Source: Cellulomonas hominis (lineage in GTDB: Bacteria; Actinomycetota; Actinomycetes; Actinomycetales; Cellulomonadaceae). From it: a DNA stretch of 64,000 bases. Positions 23,863-31,316 of this stretch are shown here, piece by piece; the stretch's first letter is position 1, and each line of letters starts with the position of its first letter. The stretch is taken from assembly GCF_901521055.1 (NCBI RefSeq), contig NZ_CABEGA010000062.1, positions 33,217 to 97,216 on the forward strand. Reading direction: 5' to 3'. The notes beneath the pieces are model-generated. The model had not been told where the DNA came from, did no database searches, and saw only the letters and a list, made by a program, of their open reading frames with translations. The position numbers were made by a program, and so were the translations under genes.

Positions 23863-24849
23863 ATGACGAAGCCCCACGTCACGCTCGCGCTGTCGGGGGC
23901 CGCCGGCCAGATCGGCTACGCCCTGCTGTTCCGCGTCGCGAGCGGGGAGCTGTTCGGGCCGGACACCCCGGTGCGGGTCCGGATGCTGGAGCACCCGCAC
24001 GCGCTGGCCGCGGCGGAGGGCGTGGCCCTGGAGCTGCAGGACGCGGCGTCGCCGCTGCTGGCCGACGTCGACGTCACCGCCGACCCCCGCGTGGCGTTCG
24101 ACGGGGCGGACGTCGCGATCCTCGTCGGGGCACGACCCCGGACCGCCGGGATGGAGCGCGCGGACCTGCTGGAGGCCAACGCCGGCATCTTCGGGCCGCA
24201 GGGCGCGGCGCTGAACGACGTCGCCGGCTCCGACATCCGGGTGCTCGTGGTCGGCAACCCCGCGAACACCAACACGATGATCGCCGCGGCGCACGCCCCC
24301 GACGTCCCCCGCGACCGGTTCACGGCCCTGACCCGGCTGGACCACAACCGTGCGGTCGCCCAGGTGGCGCTGCGGGCAGGCTGCGGCGTCGCCGACGTCG
24401 CGCGCGTGAGCATCTGGGGGAACCACTCCCCCACGCAGTACCCCGACCTGCGGCACGCCGTGGTCGCCGGCCGGCCGGCGCTGGAGGTCGTCGACCGCAC
24501 CTGGGCGGAGGGCGACTTCATCGACACCGTCGCGCAGCGCGGCCGGGCGATCATCGCGGCGCGCGGGGCCTCGTCCGTCGCGTCCACCGCCACCGCGATC
24601 ATCCAGCACAGCCGCCTGCGCCGGTACGGCGTCCCCGACGGCGACTGGAGCTCCGCCGGCCTCGTGTCCGACGGGTCGTACGGCGTCCCCGAGGGCCTGG
24701 TGTGCTCCTTCCCCGTGACGTCCGTCGACGGGACGTGGCAGATCGTGCAGGGCCTGGACGTCGACGCGTTCTCCCGCGCGCGCATCGACGCGTCGGTGGC
24801 GGAGCTGGTCGCCGAGCGGGACGCGGCCCGGGCGCTCGGGCACCTGTGA
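23863..24849 (+). CDS. mdh: Malate dehydrogenase
   Basis: The 328-residue enzyme interconverts malate and oxaloacetate with NAD(H) in the TCA cycle. It has the N-terminal nucleotide loop [21 protein letters not shown], substrate arginines in [15 protein letters not shown], and [27 protein letters not shown] and the catalytic His in [12 protein letters not shown] complete the group-2 MDH pattern. Length and motifs are normal. It begins at the ATG 12 bases after GGAGG. Confidence 0.97.
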   Translation: MTKPHVTLALSGAAGQIGYALLFRVASGELFGPDTPVRVRMLEHPHALAAAEGVALELQDAASPLLADVDVTADPRVAFDGADVAILVGARPRTAGMERADLLEANAGIFGPQGAALNDVAGSDIRVLVVGNPANTNTMIAAAHAPDVPRDRFTALTRLDHNRAVAQVALRAGCGVADVARVSIWGNHSPTQYPDLRHAVVAGRPALEVVDRTWAEGDFIDTVAQRGRAIIAARGASSVASTATAIIQHSRLRRYGVPDGDWSSAGLVSDGSYGVPEGLVCSFPVTSVDGTWQIVQGLDVDAFSRARIDASVAELVAERDAARALGHL

Positions 24850-24867
24850 CGGGTGCAGGATCGGGCC

Positions 24868-25272
24868 ATGACACGCGTCGCGATCGATGCCGCCACCGCG
24901 ATCCGTCTGGTCCGGGAGGGCGTCGTCGTGCCGCCCGGGCACCAGCTCGTCGCGCCGACCCTGCTCCGTTCCCAGGTGCTGTCGTCGCTCTACCGGGACG
25001 TCCGGCGCGGTGTGCTCGGCGCGGACGAGGCCCGGACCCTGCTGGACGGCGTCACGACGACGAAGATCCGGCTGCTCGGCGACCGGGTGTCGCGGGCGGT
25101 CGCGTGGCAGGTCGCCGCGCAGCTCGGCTGGGACGACACCGCGGACGCCGAGTACGTCGCCGTCGCGAAGCTGCAGGCCGACGTTCTCGTCACCGCGGAC
25201 GAGGCGCTGGCGCGGCAGGTCGCGGACATCGTGCCGACGGCGCCGTTCGCGCTGCTGACCTCGCTCGTCTGA
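24868..25272 (+). CDS. PIN-like domain protein (VapC-related)
   Basis: The 134-residue protein has PIN-fold features: an N-terminal strand with Asp 7 (VAIDAATAIRLV), then LVAPTLLRSQVLSSLYRDVRRG and DAEYVAVAKLQADVLVTADEALA. The acidic residue usually found in the second motif (as E in RSEVL) is Gln 36 here, which could weaken metal binding. No antitoxin-like gene lies upstream; the previous gene is mdh, 18 bases away. It may be a solitary or inactivated VapC-type RNase. Confidence 0.72.
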   Translation: MTRVAIDAATAIRLVREGVVVPPGHQLVAPTLLRSQVLSSLYRDVRRGVLGADEARTLLDGVTTTKIRLLGDRVSRAVAWQVAAQLGWDDTADAEYVAVAKLQADVLVTADEALARQVADIVPTAPFALLTSLV

Positions 25273-25280
25273 GCCGGCGC

Positions 25281-25649
25281 TCAGCCGTCGAACCGGGCGC
25301 GCGCCCGTTCGACCTCCGTCATGTGCGTCGTCGTCCAGCGCAGGAGCGCGTCGACCGGTTCGCGGAGCGTCTTGCCGAGCGGGGTGATGCGGTACTCGAC
25401 CGCGACCGGACGCTCGTGCACCACGAGCCGCTCGACGATGCCGGTGCGCTCCAGCCGACGCAGGGTCGCGGTCAGCGACTTCGCCGTCACCGCGGGGATG
25501 GTCCGGCGGAGGTCGTTGAACCGCGAGGGTCCCTCGCAGAGCTCCTCGAGCACCTGGAGCGACCACTTGTCGAGGATCTGGTCGAGCAGCTCGCGGTGCG
25601 GCGCGCCGACACCGAGCTGCTCCGTGAGCGGGTGAGTGGTTTCGAGCAC
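25281..25649 (-). CDS. HxlR-family transcriptional regulator
   Basis: The 122-residue protein has the HxlR winged helix: ILDKWSLQVLEELCEGPSRF, NDLRRTIPAVTAKSLTATLRRLERTG and the wing HERPVAVEYRITPLGKTL. The conserved N-terminal redox Cys is absent. The start is placed at the GTG at 25649, which sits at the edge of a palindrome; an upstream start is possible. It is divergent from a RidA-family gene, which it probably regulates. Confidence 0.87.
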   Translation of the reverse strand: MLETTHPLTEQLGVGAPHRELLDQILDKWSLQVLEELCEGPSRFNDLRRTIPAVTAKSLTATLRRLERTGIVERLVVHERPVAVEYRITPLGKTLREPVDALLRWTTTHMTEVERARARFDG

Positions 25650-25664
25650 GACACCTAGTGTCGT
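25648..25664. promoter_or_regulatory. Perfect palindrome between HxlR regulator and RidA
   Basis: ACGACAC-CTA-GTGTCGT has perfect 7-base arms. It abuts the HxlR start codon and lies 64 bases upstream of the RidA gene. Confidence 0.6.
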
Positions 25665-25728
25665 TGAAGTTCCCTCGGGCGACCAGGTAGCAATGGGCAA
25701 CCACCCGTTCGAACCTCCGGAGGACCCC

Positions 25729-26139
25729 GTGCCCGTGCAGCGCTTCACCCCTGACGGCCTCATGCAGCCCACCCCCTACGCCCACGTCGCGGTCGGCACC
25801 GGCAGCCGCCACGTCCACGTCGCCGGCCAGATCGCGCGTGACGCCGAGGCGCAGCCGCTCGCGCCGGGCGACCTCGCGGGGCAGGTGTCCGCAGCCCTGC
25901 GCAGCACCGCGCTCGGCCTGCGGTCCGCGGGAGCCACGTTCGACGACGTCGTGCGTCTGACGTTCTACGTGACGGCGTGGAGCCCCGAGAGGATCGGCGA
26001 CTTCATGGCGGGCGTCGAGCGCGTCGCGGAGGAGCTCGGCCTGCCGCAGCCGATGCCGCCGTCGTCGCTCATCGGGGTGGACTACCTGTTCGAGCCGGAC
26101 GTGCTCGTGGAGGTGGAGGCCACCGCGGTCGTGGACTGA
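25729..26139 (+). CDS. RidA-family protein
   Basis: The 136-residue protein has the RidA/YjgF fold: HVHVAGQIARDAEAQPLAPG, DLAGQVSAALRSTALGLRSAG and VVRLTFYVTAWSPE. The C-terminus is PPSSLIGVDYLFEPDVLVEVEATAVV. RidA proteins deaminate reactive enamine/imine intermediates, but the Arg of the classical catalytic motif is not obvious, so this may be an Rid2-7-type variant. The GTG at 25729 is favoured because GGAGG lies seven bases upstream; an ATG at 25693 is the alternative. Confidence 0.87.
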   Translation: MPVQRFTPDGLMQPTPYAHVAVGTGSRHVHVAGQIARDAEAQPLAPGDLAGQVSAALRSTALGLRSAGATFDDVVRLTFYVTAWSPERIGDFMAGVERVAEELGLPQPMPPSSLIGVDYLFEPDVLVEVEATAVVD

Positions 26140-26199
26140 GGCGGTCCTCGACCGAGGCGGGCCCGGACCGACGCCGCCCGGTGCGGTCGCGGTACGCGG

Positions 26200-26826
26200 C
26201 TACACCCGCGTGCCGCGCCCGCGGACCCGGCGGTGCACGACGACCGCCACCCACGCGGCCCCCGCGGCCACGCCGGTGCCGACCACCGCGCCCGCCGCGA
26301 CGTCGTGCGGGTAGTGGACGCCCTCCAGCACCCGCCCGGCCGCGGCGAGCAGCGCGACGCCCACCGCCACCCAGGTGACCCACGCGCGCCGGGCGGCGAC
26401 CGCGATGACGACCACGGCGGCGAACGCGACCGTGGCGTGGTTGGACGGGAGCGACCAGTCCCCCGCCGGCGGGCAGTGCGGGACGCCGTCCCAGCGCGAG
26501 CACGGCCGCGGCTGCACGAGCACGAGCTTGAGCCCCTCGCTCGCGCCGTACGCCAGCACCACGCCGACCGCGGCACCGATGACGCCCGGCAGCGAGCCGG
26601 GGCGGGTGCGCCACACGTGCAGCCCGGACACGACGACCCCGGCTGCCAGGAGAGCGAGCGCCGCGGGCGACACGACGTCGACGGCCGGGAGCCGGGCGGG
26701 CGACGCCGCCGCCCACTGCGCGACGACCACGCTCAGGCTGCCCGGCAGCGGCAGCAGCAGCACCACCGCGACGAGGAGGCCGAGCGCGGCGAAGGGGGCG
26801 GACGGGTGGCGGACGTCGGCAGGCAT
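26200..26826 (-). CDS. PAP2-family phosphatase, membrane-bound
   Basis: The 208-residue protein has several hydrophobic segments and the three PAP2 motifs: KLVLVQPRP, LPSNH (within GDWSLPSNHATVAF) and GRVLEGVHYPHD. The first residue of motif 3 is Gly rather than Ser, which is tolerated. It probably dephosphorylates a lipid phosphate such as undecaprenyl pyrophosphate, phosphatidate or phosphatidylglycerophosphate. A TAGCGT element seven bases before the ATG suggests leaderless transcription. It is convergent with RidA. Confidence 0.9.
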   Translation of the reverse strand: MPADVRHPSAPFAALGLLVAVVLLLPLPGSLSVVVAQWAAASPARLPAVDVVSPAALALLAAGVVVSGLHVWRTRPGSLPGVIGAAVGVVLAYGASEGLKLVLVQPRPCSRWDGVPHCPPAGDWSLPSNHATVAFAAVVVIAVAARRAWVTWVAVGVALLAAAGRVLEGVHYPHDVAAGAVVGTGVAAGAAWVAVVVHRRVRGRGTRV

Positions 26827-26833
26827 GCGGACG

Positions 26834-26839
26834 ACGCTA
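26834..26839 (-). promoter_or_regulatory. -10 element for the PAP2 phosphatase (leaderless)
   Basis: TAGCGT on the minus strand ends seven bases before the ATG at 26826. Confidence 0.5.
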
Positions 26840-26893
26840 CGGAATCCGACCGGCGCGGCCGTCGGCCCGGGGTCGGATCGCGCCGCCGGGCCG

Positions 26894-26955
26894 GTCCGAC
26901 GTGGGTCCGACCGGCGTCCGACCCAGGTCCGACAGCGGGCCCGCTAGGGTCCGAC
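26894..26955 (+). repeat. Array of GTCCGAC heptamers at 11-bp spacing upstream of an ECF sigma gene
   Basis: GTCCGAC occurs at 26894, 26905, 26916 and 26927, exactly 11 bases apart, and again at 26949, two periods later. The missing unit position (26938) holds GGCCCGC. The pattern of heptamers in 11-bp register is that of binding sites for SARP/AfsR-type activators. A TAGGGT that could be a -10 element overlaps the last unit at 26945-26950, which places the fourth heptamer in the -35 region. The sigma gene starts ~75 bases further on. Confidence 0.7.
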
Positions 26956-27029
26956 GGCCAGGCACCGGTAACGCTGGGGCCGCCGCCGGACACGTCGGGG
27001 GTGGAAGCTGCCGACGTGGAAGGGCACCC

Positions 27030-27593
27030 ATGACCCCGGAGGAGCGGTTCGCCGCGCTGTTCGACCGCACGCACCAGCCGCTGCTCGCGTACGCCGTGCG
27101 CCGCGTCAGCGACCCGGCCGACGCGGCGGACGTCGTCGCCGAGACGTACCTGGTCGCCTGGCGCCGGCTCGACGACGTCCCGGACGGCGACGCGGCGCGG
27201 CCCTGGCTGTTCGGCGTGGCGCGGCGGGTGCTGGCGAACCTGTACCGCGGCGAGCGTCGTCGGCACGCGCTCGCCGAGCGTCTGCGGGACTCGCTCACGG
27301 AGCTCGCGGTCGAGGACGAGTCCCCCGCGACCGGGGTCGTCGCGGCCATGCGGCGCCTGCCGGGACCCGACCAGGAGGTGCTGCGGCTCGTCGCGTGGGA
27401 GGAGCTGGCGCGCGACGAGATCGCCCTGGTCCTCGGGATCTCGCGCACCGCGGTCCGGGTCCGCCTGCACCGGGCCCGGCGACGTCTGATGGAGCAGATG
27501 GCCCGGATGGCCGCCGACGACGACCCCGTCGCAGCCGCGCCCCCACCACGGGTGCTGACCGGCACCGCCCGCCCGACCACTGAGGAGGCATGA
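27030..27593 (+). CDS. ECF-type RNA polymerase sigma factor
   Basis: The 187-residue protein has sigma region 2 (FAALFDRTHQPLLAYAVRRVSDPADA, DVVAETYLVAWRRL, RPWLFGVARRVLANLYRGERR). Region 4 is LPGPDQEVLRLVAWEELARD, then EIALVLGISRTAVRVRLHRARRRL. It is a group-4 (ECF) sigma factor. Its stop overlaps the next gene, which encodes a membrane-anchored protein likely to act as its anti-sigma or sensor. The promoter region contains the 11-bp-spaced GTCCGAC array. Confidence 0.93.
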   Translation: MTPEERFAALFDRTHQPLLAYAVRRVSDPADAADVVAETYLVAWRRLDDVPDGDAARPWLFGVARRVLANLYRGERRRHALAERLRDSLTELAVEDESPATGVVAAMRRLPGPDQEVLRLVAWEELARDEIALVLGISRTAVRVRLHRARRRLMEQMARMAADDDPVAAAPPPRVLTGTARPTTEEA

Positions 27594-28603
27594 TGCGCGA
27601 CGAGACCACGACCGGGGACGCCCTGGCGGCACTGCGCGCGGCCGACCCGGCGCTCCGCGTCGACCTGGCACGGGTGGGCCCGGAGGCGCTCGGCGCCCTG
27701 CGCGACGCGGTCCCCGCCGCCGCGGCCGGCACGGCACCGACCCGGGGCCCGCGGCGGCGCTGGGCTCGCCGCACCGTCGTGGCGGGCGGTGTCGTGGCGG
27801 CGCTGGTGGGCGGCGGGGCCGCCTACGCGGGGTACCAGAGCTGGTACGCGGGCGACGGCGGCGCCGAGGGCGTGACGTGCACGCTCGCCTACGGGGAGCT
27901 CGGCACCGTGGGCCCGGAGTCGAGCGGCGGCCCGGTGCTCACCGGCGACCCGGTGGCCGACTGCGCGCACTACCAGGAGCTCGTCGGCCTGCCGCCGATC
28001 CCCGACCCCGTGGCGTTCCGCGACGCGTGGCACCCGGTGGTCGTCGCTCCGGCGGACCAGGTGCCGCCGGACGCGACCCTGCTGCCGGGGTCGACACCGC
28101 AGGACCGCGCCGTCCGCGAGCTCGAGGCGACGTTCCACGACTACGTCGACGGCGTGAGCTCGACCTGCGCCACCCCGGACGAGGCGATCGCGGCGGCGCA
28201 GGCCGAGCTCGACCGGCTCGGGCTGTCGACGTGGCGGGTGGAGCTGCGGGCGGCCCCGGAGCCGCCCGGGGGCGCGTGCGCCAGCGTCGGACCGGACCCG
28301 GACGCGCATGTACTCGTGGTCCATCCGCTGGGGGTCGACACGCTGGAGACCCTCGTCTCCAGGGGCGACATGGTGCCGTGGGTGCGGGACCTGCGCGACG
28401 CGCTGCGTGCCGGGGTGGCCGAGCAGTGCCTCGGCCTCGCGGACGCCGAGGCTGTGGTCGACCGGGCACTGGGCAGCGAGCACCACTGGCCGACCACCGT
28501 GGTGGAGGACCCGGAGGCCACCTGCACCCGCGTCGACCTCGAGGTCGGGGGGAGCGTCCAGGTCACGCTCCGCGGCCCCGAGGCGGCGGCTCCCCCCGCC
28601 TGA
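27590..28603 (+). CDS. Membrane-anchored exported protein coupled to the ECF sigma factor
   Basis: The 337-residue protein has a ~65-residue cytoplasmic part, one membrane segment (RTVVAGGVVAALVGGGAAYAG) and a ~240-residue outer domain. That domain has scattered cysteines (VTCTLAYG, ADCAHYQ, SSTCATP, GGACASV, EQCLGLA, ATCTRVD), six in all, likely forming disulphides. The operon position is that of an anti-sigma factor, but no zinc-type (ZAS) HxxxCxxC motif is present. The start is ATG 27590 or the adjoining ATG 27593, which lies further from GGAGG. The family is not recognised. Confidence 0.75.
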   Translation: MMRDETTTGDALAALRAADPALRVDLARVGPEALGALRDAVPAAAAGTAPTRGPRRRWARRTVVAGGVVAALVGGGAAYAGYQSWYAGDGGAEGVTCTLAYGELGTVGPESSGGPVLTGDPVADCAHYQELVGLPPIPDPVAFRDAWHPVVVAPADQVPPDATLLPGSTPQDRAVRELEATFHDYVDGVSSTCATPDEAIAAAQAELDRLGLSTWRVELRAAPEPPGGACASVGPDPDAHVLVVHPLGVDTLETLVSRGDMVPWVRDLRDALRAGVAEQCLGLADAEAVVDRALGSEHHWPTTVVEDPEATCTRVDLEVGGSVQVTLRGPEAAAPPA

Positions 28604-28606
28604 GGC

Positions 28607-29503
28607 TCACGCCCGCGGCCCGGACCCTCCGGGCCGCGGACGGACCACCCGCGCGAGCTTGTCCGGGTTCCGCACCACGTAGATCTCCTGCACCACGCCG
28701 TCGCCGACCGCGAACTGGAACGTCGTCGACACGACGCCGCCCTCGACCGCGAGGGCGGCCGTCTGGCCGTTGAGCACCACCGGCGCCACCGTGGCGGAGC
28801 TCCCCTGCCGCGCGCGCAGCCCGAGGAGGAACCGGACCACCGCGTCGGCGCCGTGCACCGGCCGGCGGGCGGCCGTGACGCGACCCCCGCCGTCGACGGT
28901 GAGCACCACGCCGGGGGCGAGCAGCGCGAGGAGCCCCGCCACGTCGCCGTCCCGCGCCGCGGCGAGGAACCCCGCGACCACGTCGGCGTGCGCCCGCGGG
29001 TCGACCGCGAACCGCTCGCGGCGCGCCTGCACCCGCTCGCGCGCCCGGTGCACCGCCTGCCGCACCGCGGCCTCGTGGCCGCCGCCCGCGTGGGCGACGT
29101 CCGCGTACGAGAAGCCGAAGACCTCGCGCAGCGCGTAGCAGGCGCGCTCCCGGTCCCCGAGGGTCTGCAGGAGGACGAGCAGCGCCGCCGACACCCGGTC
29201 CACCTCGACTGCGCGCTCCTCCGGTCCCCCGTTCAGGTCACCCGTCGGCAGCGGCTCCGGCAGCCAGGGGCCGACGTAGTCGACCCGGGTCCGCTGCGCC
29301 GACCGCAGCACGTCCAGGCACCGGTTCGTCGCCAGCCGCGCGAGGTAGGCGCGCGCGTCGTCCGGGTCCACCGTGCGCGTCGTCCACCGCTCGTACGCGT
29401 CCTGCACGACGTCCTCCGCGTCGGCCACCGATCCCAGCAGGTCGTAGGCGATCGTGAAGACGAGCCCGCGGTGGCGCAGGAAGACGTCGTCGGCCGGGCT
29501 CAC
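28607..29503 (-). CDS. sigJ: SigJ-like ECF sigma factor with SnoaL-like C-terminus
   Basis: The 298-residue protein has sigma region 2 (FLRHRGLVFTIAYDLLGSVAD, DVVQDAYERWTTR) and region 4 (LGDRERACYALREVFGFSYA, then AVRQAVHRARERV). A ~120-residue SnoaL/NTF2-like domain (FLAAARDGDVAGLLALLAPGVVLTVDGGG) follows, as in SigJ (ECF41) proteins, where it regulates the sigma activity. The start is the GTG at 29503, which overlaps the stop of the upstream oxidoreductase as GTGA; a longer start at 29536 is less likely. It is convergent with the preceding gene. Confidence 0.9.
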   Translation of the reverse strand: MSPADDVFLRHRGLVFTIAYDLLGSVADAEDVVQDAYERWTTRTVDPDDARAYLARLATNRCLDVLRSAQRTRVDYVGPWLPEPLPTGDLNGGPEERAVEVDRVSAALLVLLQTLGDRERACYALREVFGFSYADVAHAGGGHEAAVRQAVHRARERVQARRERFAVDPRAHADVVAGFLAAARDGDVAGLLALLAPGVVLTVDGGGRVTAARRPVHGADAVVRFLLGLRARQGSSATVAPVVLNGQTAALAVEGGVVSTTFQFAVGDGVVQEIYVVRNPDKLARVVRPRPGGSGPRA

Positions 29504-30612
29504 GCGGGCGCCGCTGTCCGTGGGCCGGCCGGCCACCGGTAGGAGCCGGGGCGACGTGCCTCACCGGCCAGCCAGTGCACGGTCCGGCGGCACACGAGCT
29601 CCTTGACCCCGGCGGCCACGACGCCGTGCAGGCGCAGCGCGCGGGCGGTGTCGTCGGGTCGCACGGTCTGGATGATGCCATCGCCGCGCCCCAGGCTCAC
29701 GCACTGGAGCGCGAAGCCGGCATCCAGCACCGCCGCGGGGCGTCCGTCGAGCACCGCCAGCGCCACGTCCGCGGCGTGCGCGCCCTGCGGCAGCGCCGCG
29801 GCGCACCCCATGCGCAGGTGGTCCGTGCCCGGACCGACGACCCGGCACCCGTCGCCGGCTCCGAGCACGTGCGGGTCGCCGGCCACCCGCAGGTCGGGAC
29901 CGACGAGCAGCCGCCCCCGCTCGTCGACGGGCAGCCCGCTGGCTGCCGCGAGCGACGCCCCGGCGAAGCCGTCGGCGCGCAGGGTGAGGGCGGTCGGCGG
30001 CACCGTCCCCTCCGACTCGTGCACGGTGACGCCCGACCGGCCGAGTCGCGCCGCCGCCGCACGGGCGCCGCGGGCGCCGAGCGCCGGTGCCACCCCACCG
30101 CGCGCCAGCAGGTGCACGGCCAGGTCCGGGCGCCGCCCGCGGAGCTCCGCCGCGAGCTCGACCCCGGTGTGCCCCGCACCACGCACGAGCACCGCCGCTC
30201 CGGGCAGCAGGGCGCGGACGCGCTCGCGGGCGACGGTCGCGCTCTCCGCGGTGGCGACGTCGGGCTGATCCGTGCCGGTGTCGGGCCGGGCCGTCGACCC
30301 GGCGGCGTACACGAGGACGTCGTACGGCACCTCCCGGTCGGCGAGCAGGATCCGGCGACCCGCGGCGTCGATCCGCTCCACCCGGCCGATCTCGAGCCGC
30401 ACGGCCGGGTGCAGCACGTCGCCGAACGGGCGCACCGGCAGCGGTCGGACGCCCGCGGCGTACTCGTGCAGCCGGATCCGCTCCACGAACGCATCCCGCT
30501 CGTTGACGAGCACCACCTCGACCGCAGCCCGCGGTCCCCGCGACCCCGCGAGGCGGTTGGCCGCCATCACCCCGGCGTACCCGCCGCCCACCACCACGAC
30601 CCGCTGCGTCAT
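29500..30612 (-). CDS. FAD-dependent oxidoreductase, NDH-2-like
   Basis: The 370-residue protein has the FAD loop VVVVGGGYAGVMAANRLAG at its N-terminus and a second nucleotide loop VLVRGAGHTGVELAAELRG around residue 145. VLGAGDGCRVVGPG is the C-terminal FAD contact. It belongs with pyridine-nucleotide disulphide oxidoreductase/NDH-2-like enzymes. GGAG precedes the ATG at 30612. It is translationally coupled to the SigJ-like gene; this pairing of an oxidoreductase with ECF41 sigma factors is known. The electron acceptor is unknown. Confidence 0.9.
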   Translation of the reverse strand: MTQRVVVVGGGYAGVMAANRLAGSRGPRAAVEVVLVNERDAFVERIRLHEYAAGVRPLPVRPFGDVLHPAVRLEIGRVERIDAAGRRILLADREVPYDVLVYAAGSTARPDTGTDQPDVATAESATVARERVRALLPGAAVLVRGAGHTGVELAAELRGRRPDLAVHLLARGGVAPALGARGARAAAARLGRSGVTVHESEGTVPPTALTLRADGFAGASLAAASGLPVDERGRLLVGPDLRVAGDPHVLGAGDGCRVVGPGTDHLRMGCAAALPQGAHAADVALAVLDGRPAAVLDAGFALQCVSLGRGDGIIQTVRPDDTARALRLHGVVAAGVKELVCRRTVHWLAGEARRPGSYRWPAGPRTAAPA

Positions 30613-30689
30613 GTCTCCTCCTTCGTCGGGCTCTCCCCCACCAGACGGCCGACGCGGCGCCGGCGTGACAGTGAGCCGCGCCACACCAT

Positions 30690-30707
30690 CCGTACTAGCT
30701 GGTACGG
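30690..30707. promoter_or_regulatory. Palindrome upstream of the oxidoreductase-sigJ operon
   Basis: CCGTAC-TAGCTG-GTACGG has perfect 6-base arms and lies 78 bases before the oxidoreductase ATG. It could be a TetR-type operator or the target of the sigma factor. Confidence 0.45.
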
Positions 30708-30716
30708 CGCGCCGCT

Positions 30717-30771
30717 GGGTGGAAGGTTCGGACGGACACACCGCCGGCGAGTCCGCCCGAACCTTCCACCC
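30717..30771 (-). terminator. 15-bp-stem hairpin between the VOC gene and the oxidoreductase operon
   Basis: GGGTGGAAGGTTCGG (30717-30731) and CCGAACCTTCCACCC (30757-30771) are perfectly complementary. The 25-base loop contains a further GGAC/GTCC pair. It lies 18 bases after the VOC stop on the minus strand, so termination is the simplest reading. Confidence 0.65.
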
Positions 30772-30789
30772 GGCCGTGGCGGGGGCCCG

Positions 30790-31215
30790 TCAGGACGGGT
30801 CGTACGGCGCCGCGACGTCGAGCACCCACACCACGCCGAACCGGTCCTGCAGCATCCCGTACAGCGGCGCCCAGCCCGCCGGCGCGAGCGGCACGATCAC
30901 CGTGGCGCCCTCGCTCAGCCGCGCCCAGCGCTCCGTGACGACGTCCGCCGACGCGCCCCGGACCGAGACGAAGTACGCGTTGCGCCCCGCCTCCCACGGC
31001 AGGGACGCCGGCACGTCGTACGCCATCACGCGGAAGCCGTCCGGGGACTCGACCTGGCCCCACATGACCTGGTCGGCCTCCTCCGGCCGCTGGACGGCGC
31101 CCGCGTCGGCGTAGGTGACGACCGTCAGCTCCCCGCCGAAGACCGACCGGTAGAGCTCGAGGGCCGCGCGGGCGTCGCCGCGCAGGTTGATGTGGGTGGT
31201 GGTGGTGAGCGACAT
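30790..31215 (-). CDS. VOC-family protein, PhnB/3-demethylubiquinone-like
   Basis: The 141-residue protein has the glyoxalase-type fold of the PhnB branch: HINLRGDARAALELYRSVFGGELTVVTY at the start and LYGMLQDRFGVVWVLDV at the end. The usual metal-binding His in the first strand and the Asp in FGVVWVLD suggest partial metal retention. Function is unknown. It starts at the ATG after AGGAG and is divergent from a WYL regulator across a strong palindrome. Confidence 0.87.
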   Translation of the reverse strand: MSLTTTTHINLRGDARAALELYRSVFGGELTVVTYADAGAVQRPEEADQVMWGQVESPDGFRVMAYDVPASLPWEAGRNAYFVSVRGASADVVTERWARLSEGATVIVPLAPAGWAPLYGMLQDRFGVVWVLDVAAPYDPS

Positions 31216-31274
31216 GGGCTGACTCCTGGTGTCCGTGCGCCGGTCCGTCCGGCGCAGGAGCACCGTCGCAGCCC

Positions 31275-31297
31275 ATCCGGACAGGACGTGTCCGGAT
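31275..31297. promoter_or_regulatory. Perfect palindrome between VOC gene and WYL regulator
   Basis: ATCCGGACA-GGACG-TGTCCGGAT has perfect 9-base arms around a 5-base centre. It lies midway in the 101-base divergent spacer, as expected for the WYL regulator's operator. Confidence 0.7.
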
Positions 31298-31316
31298 ACT
31301 GCGGGAGACTCGTCGC

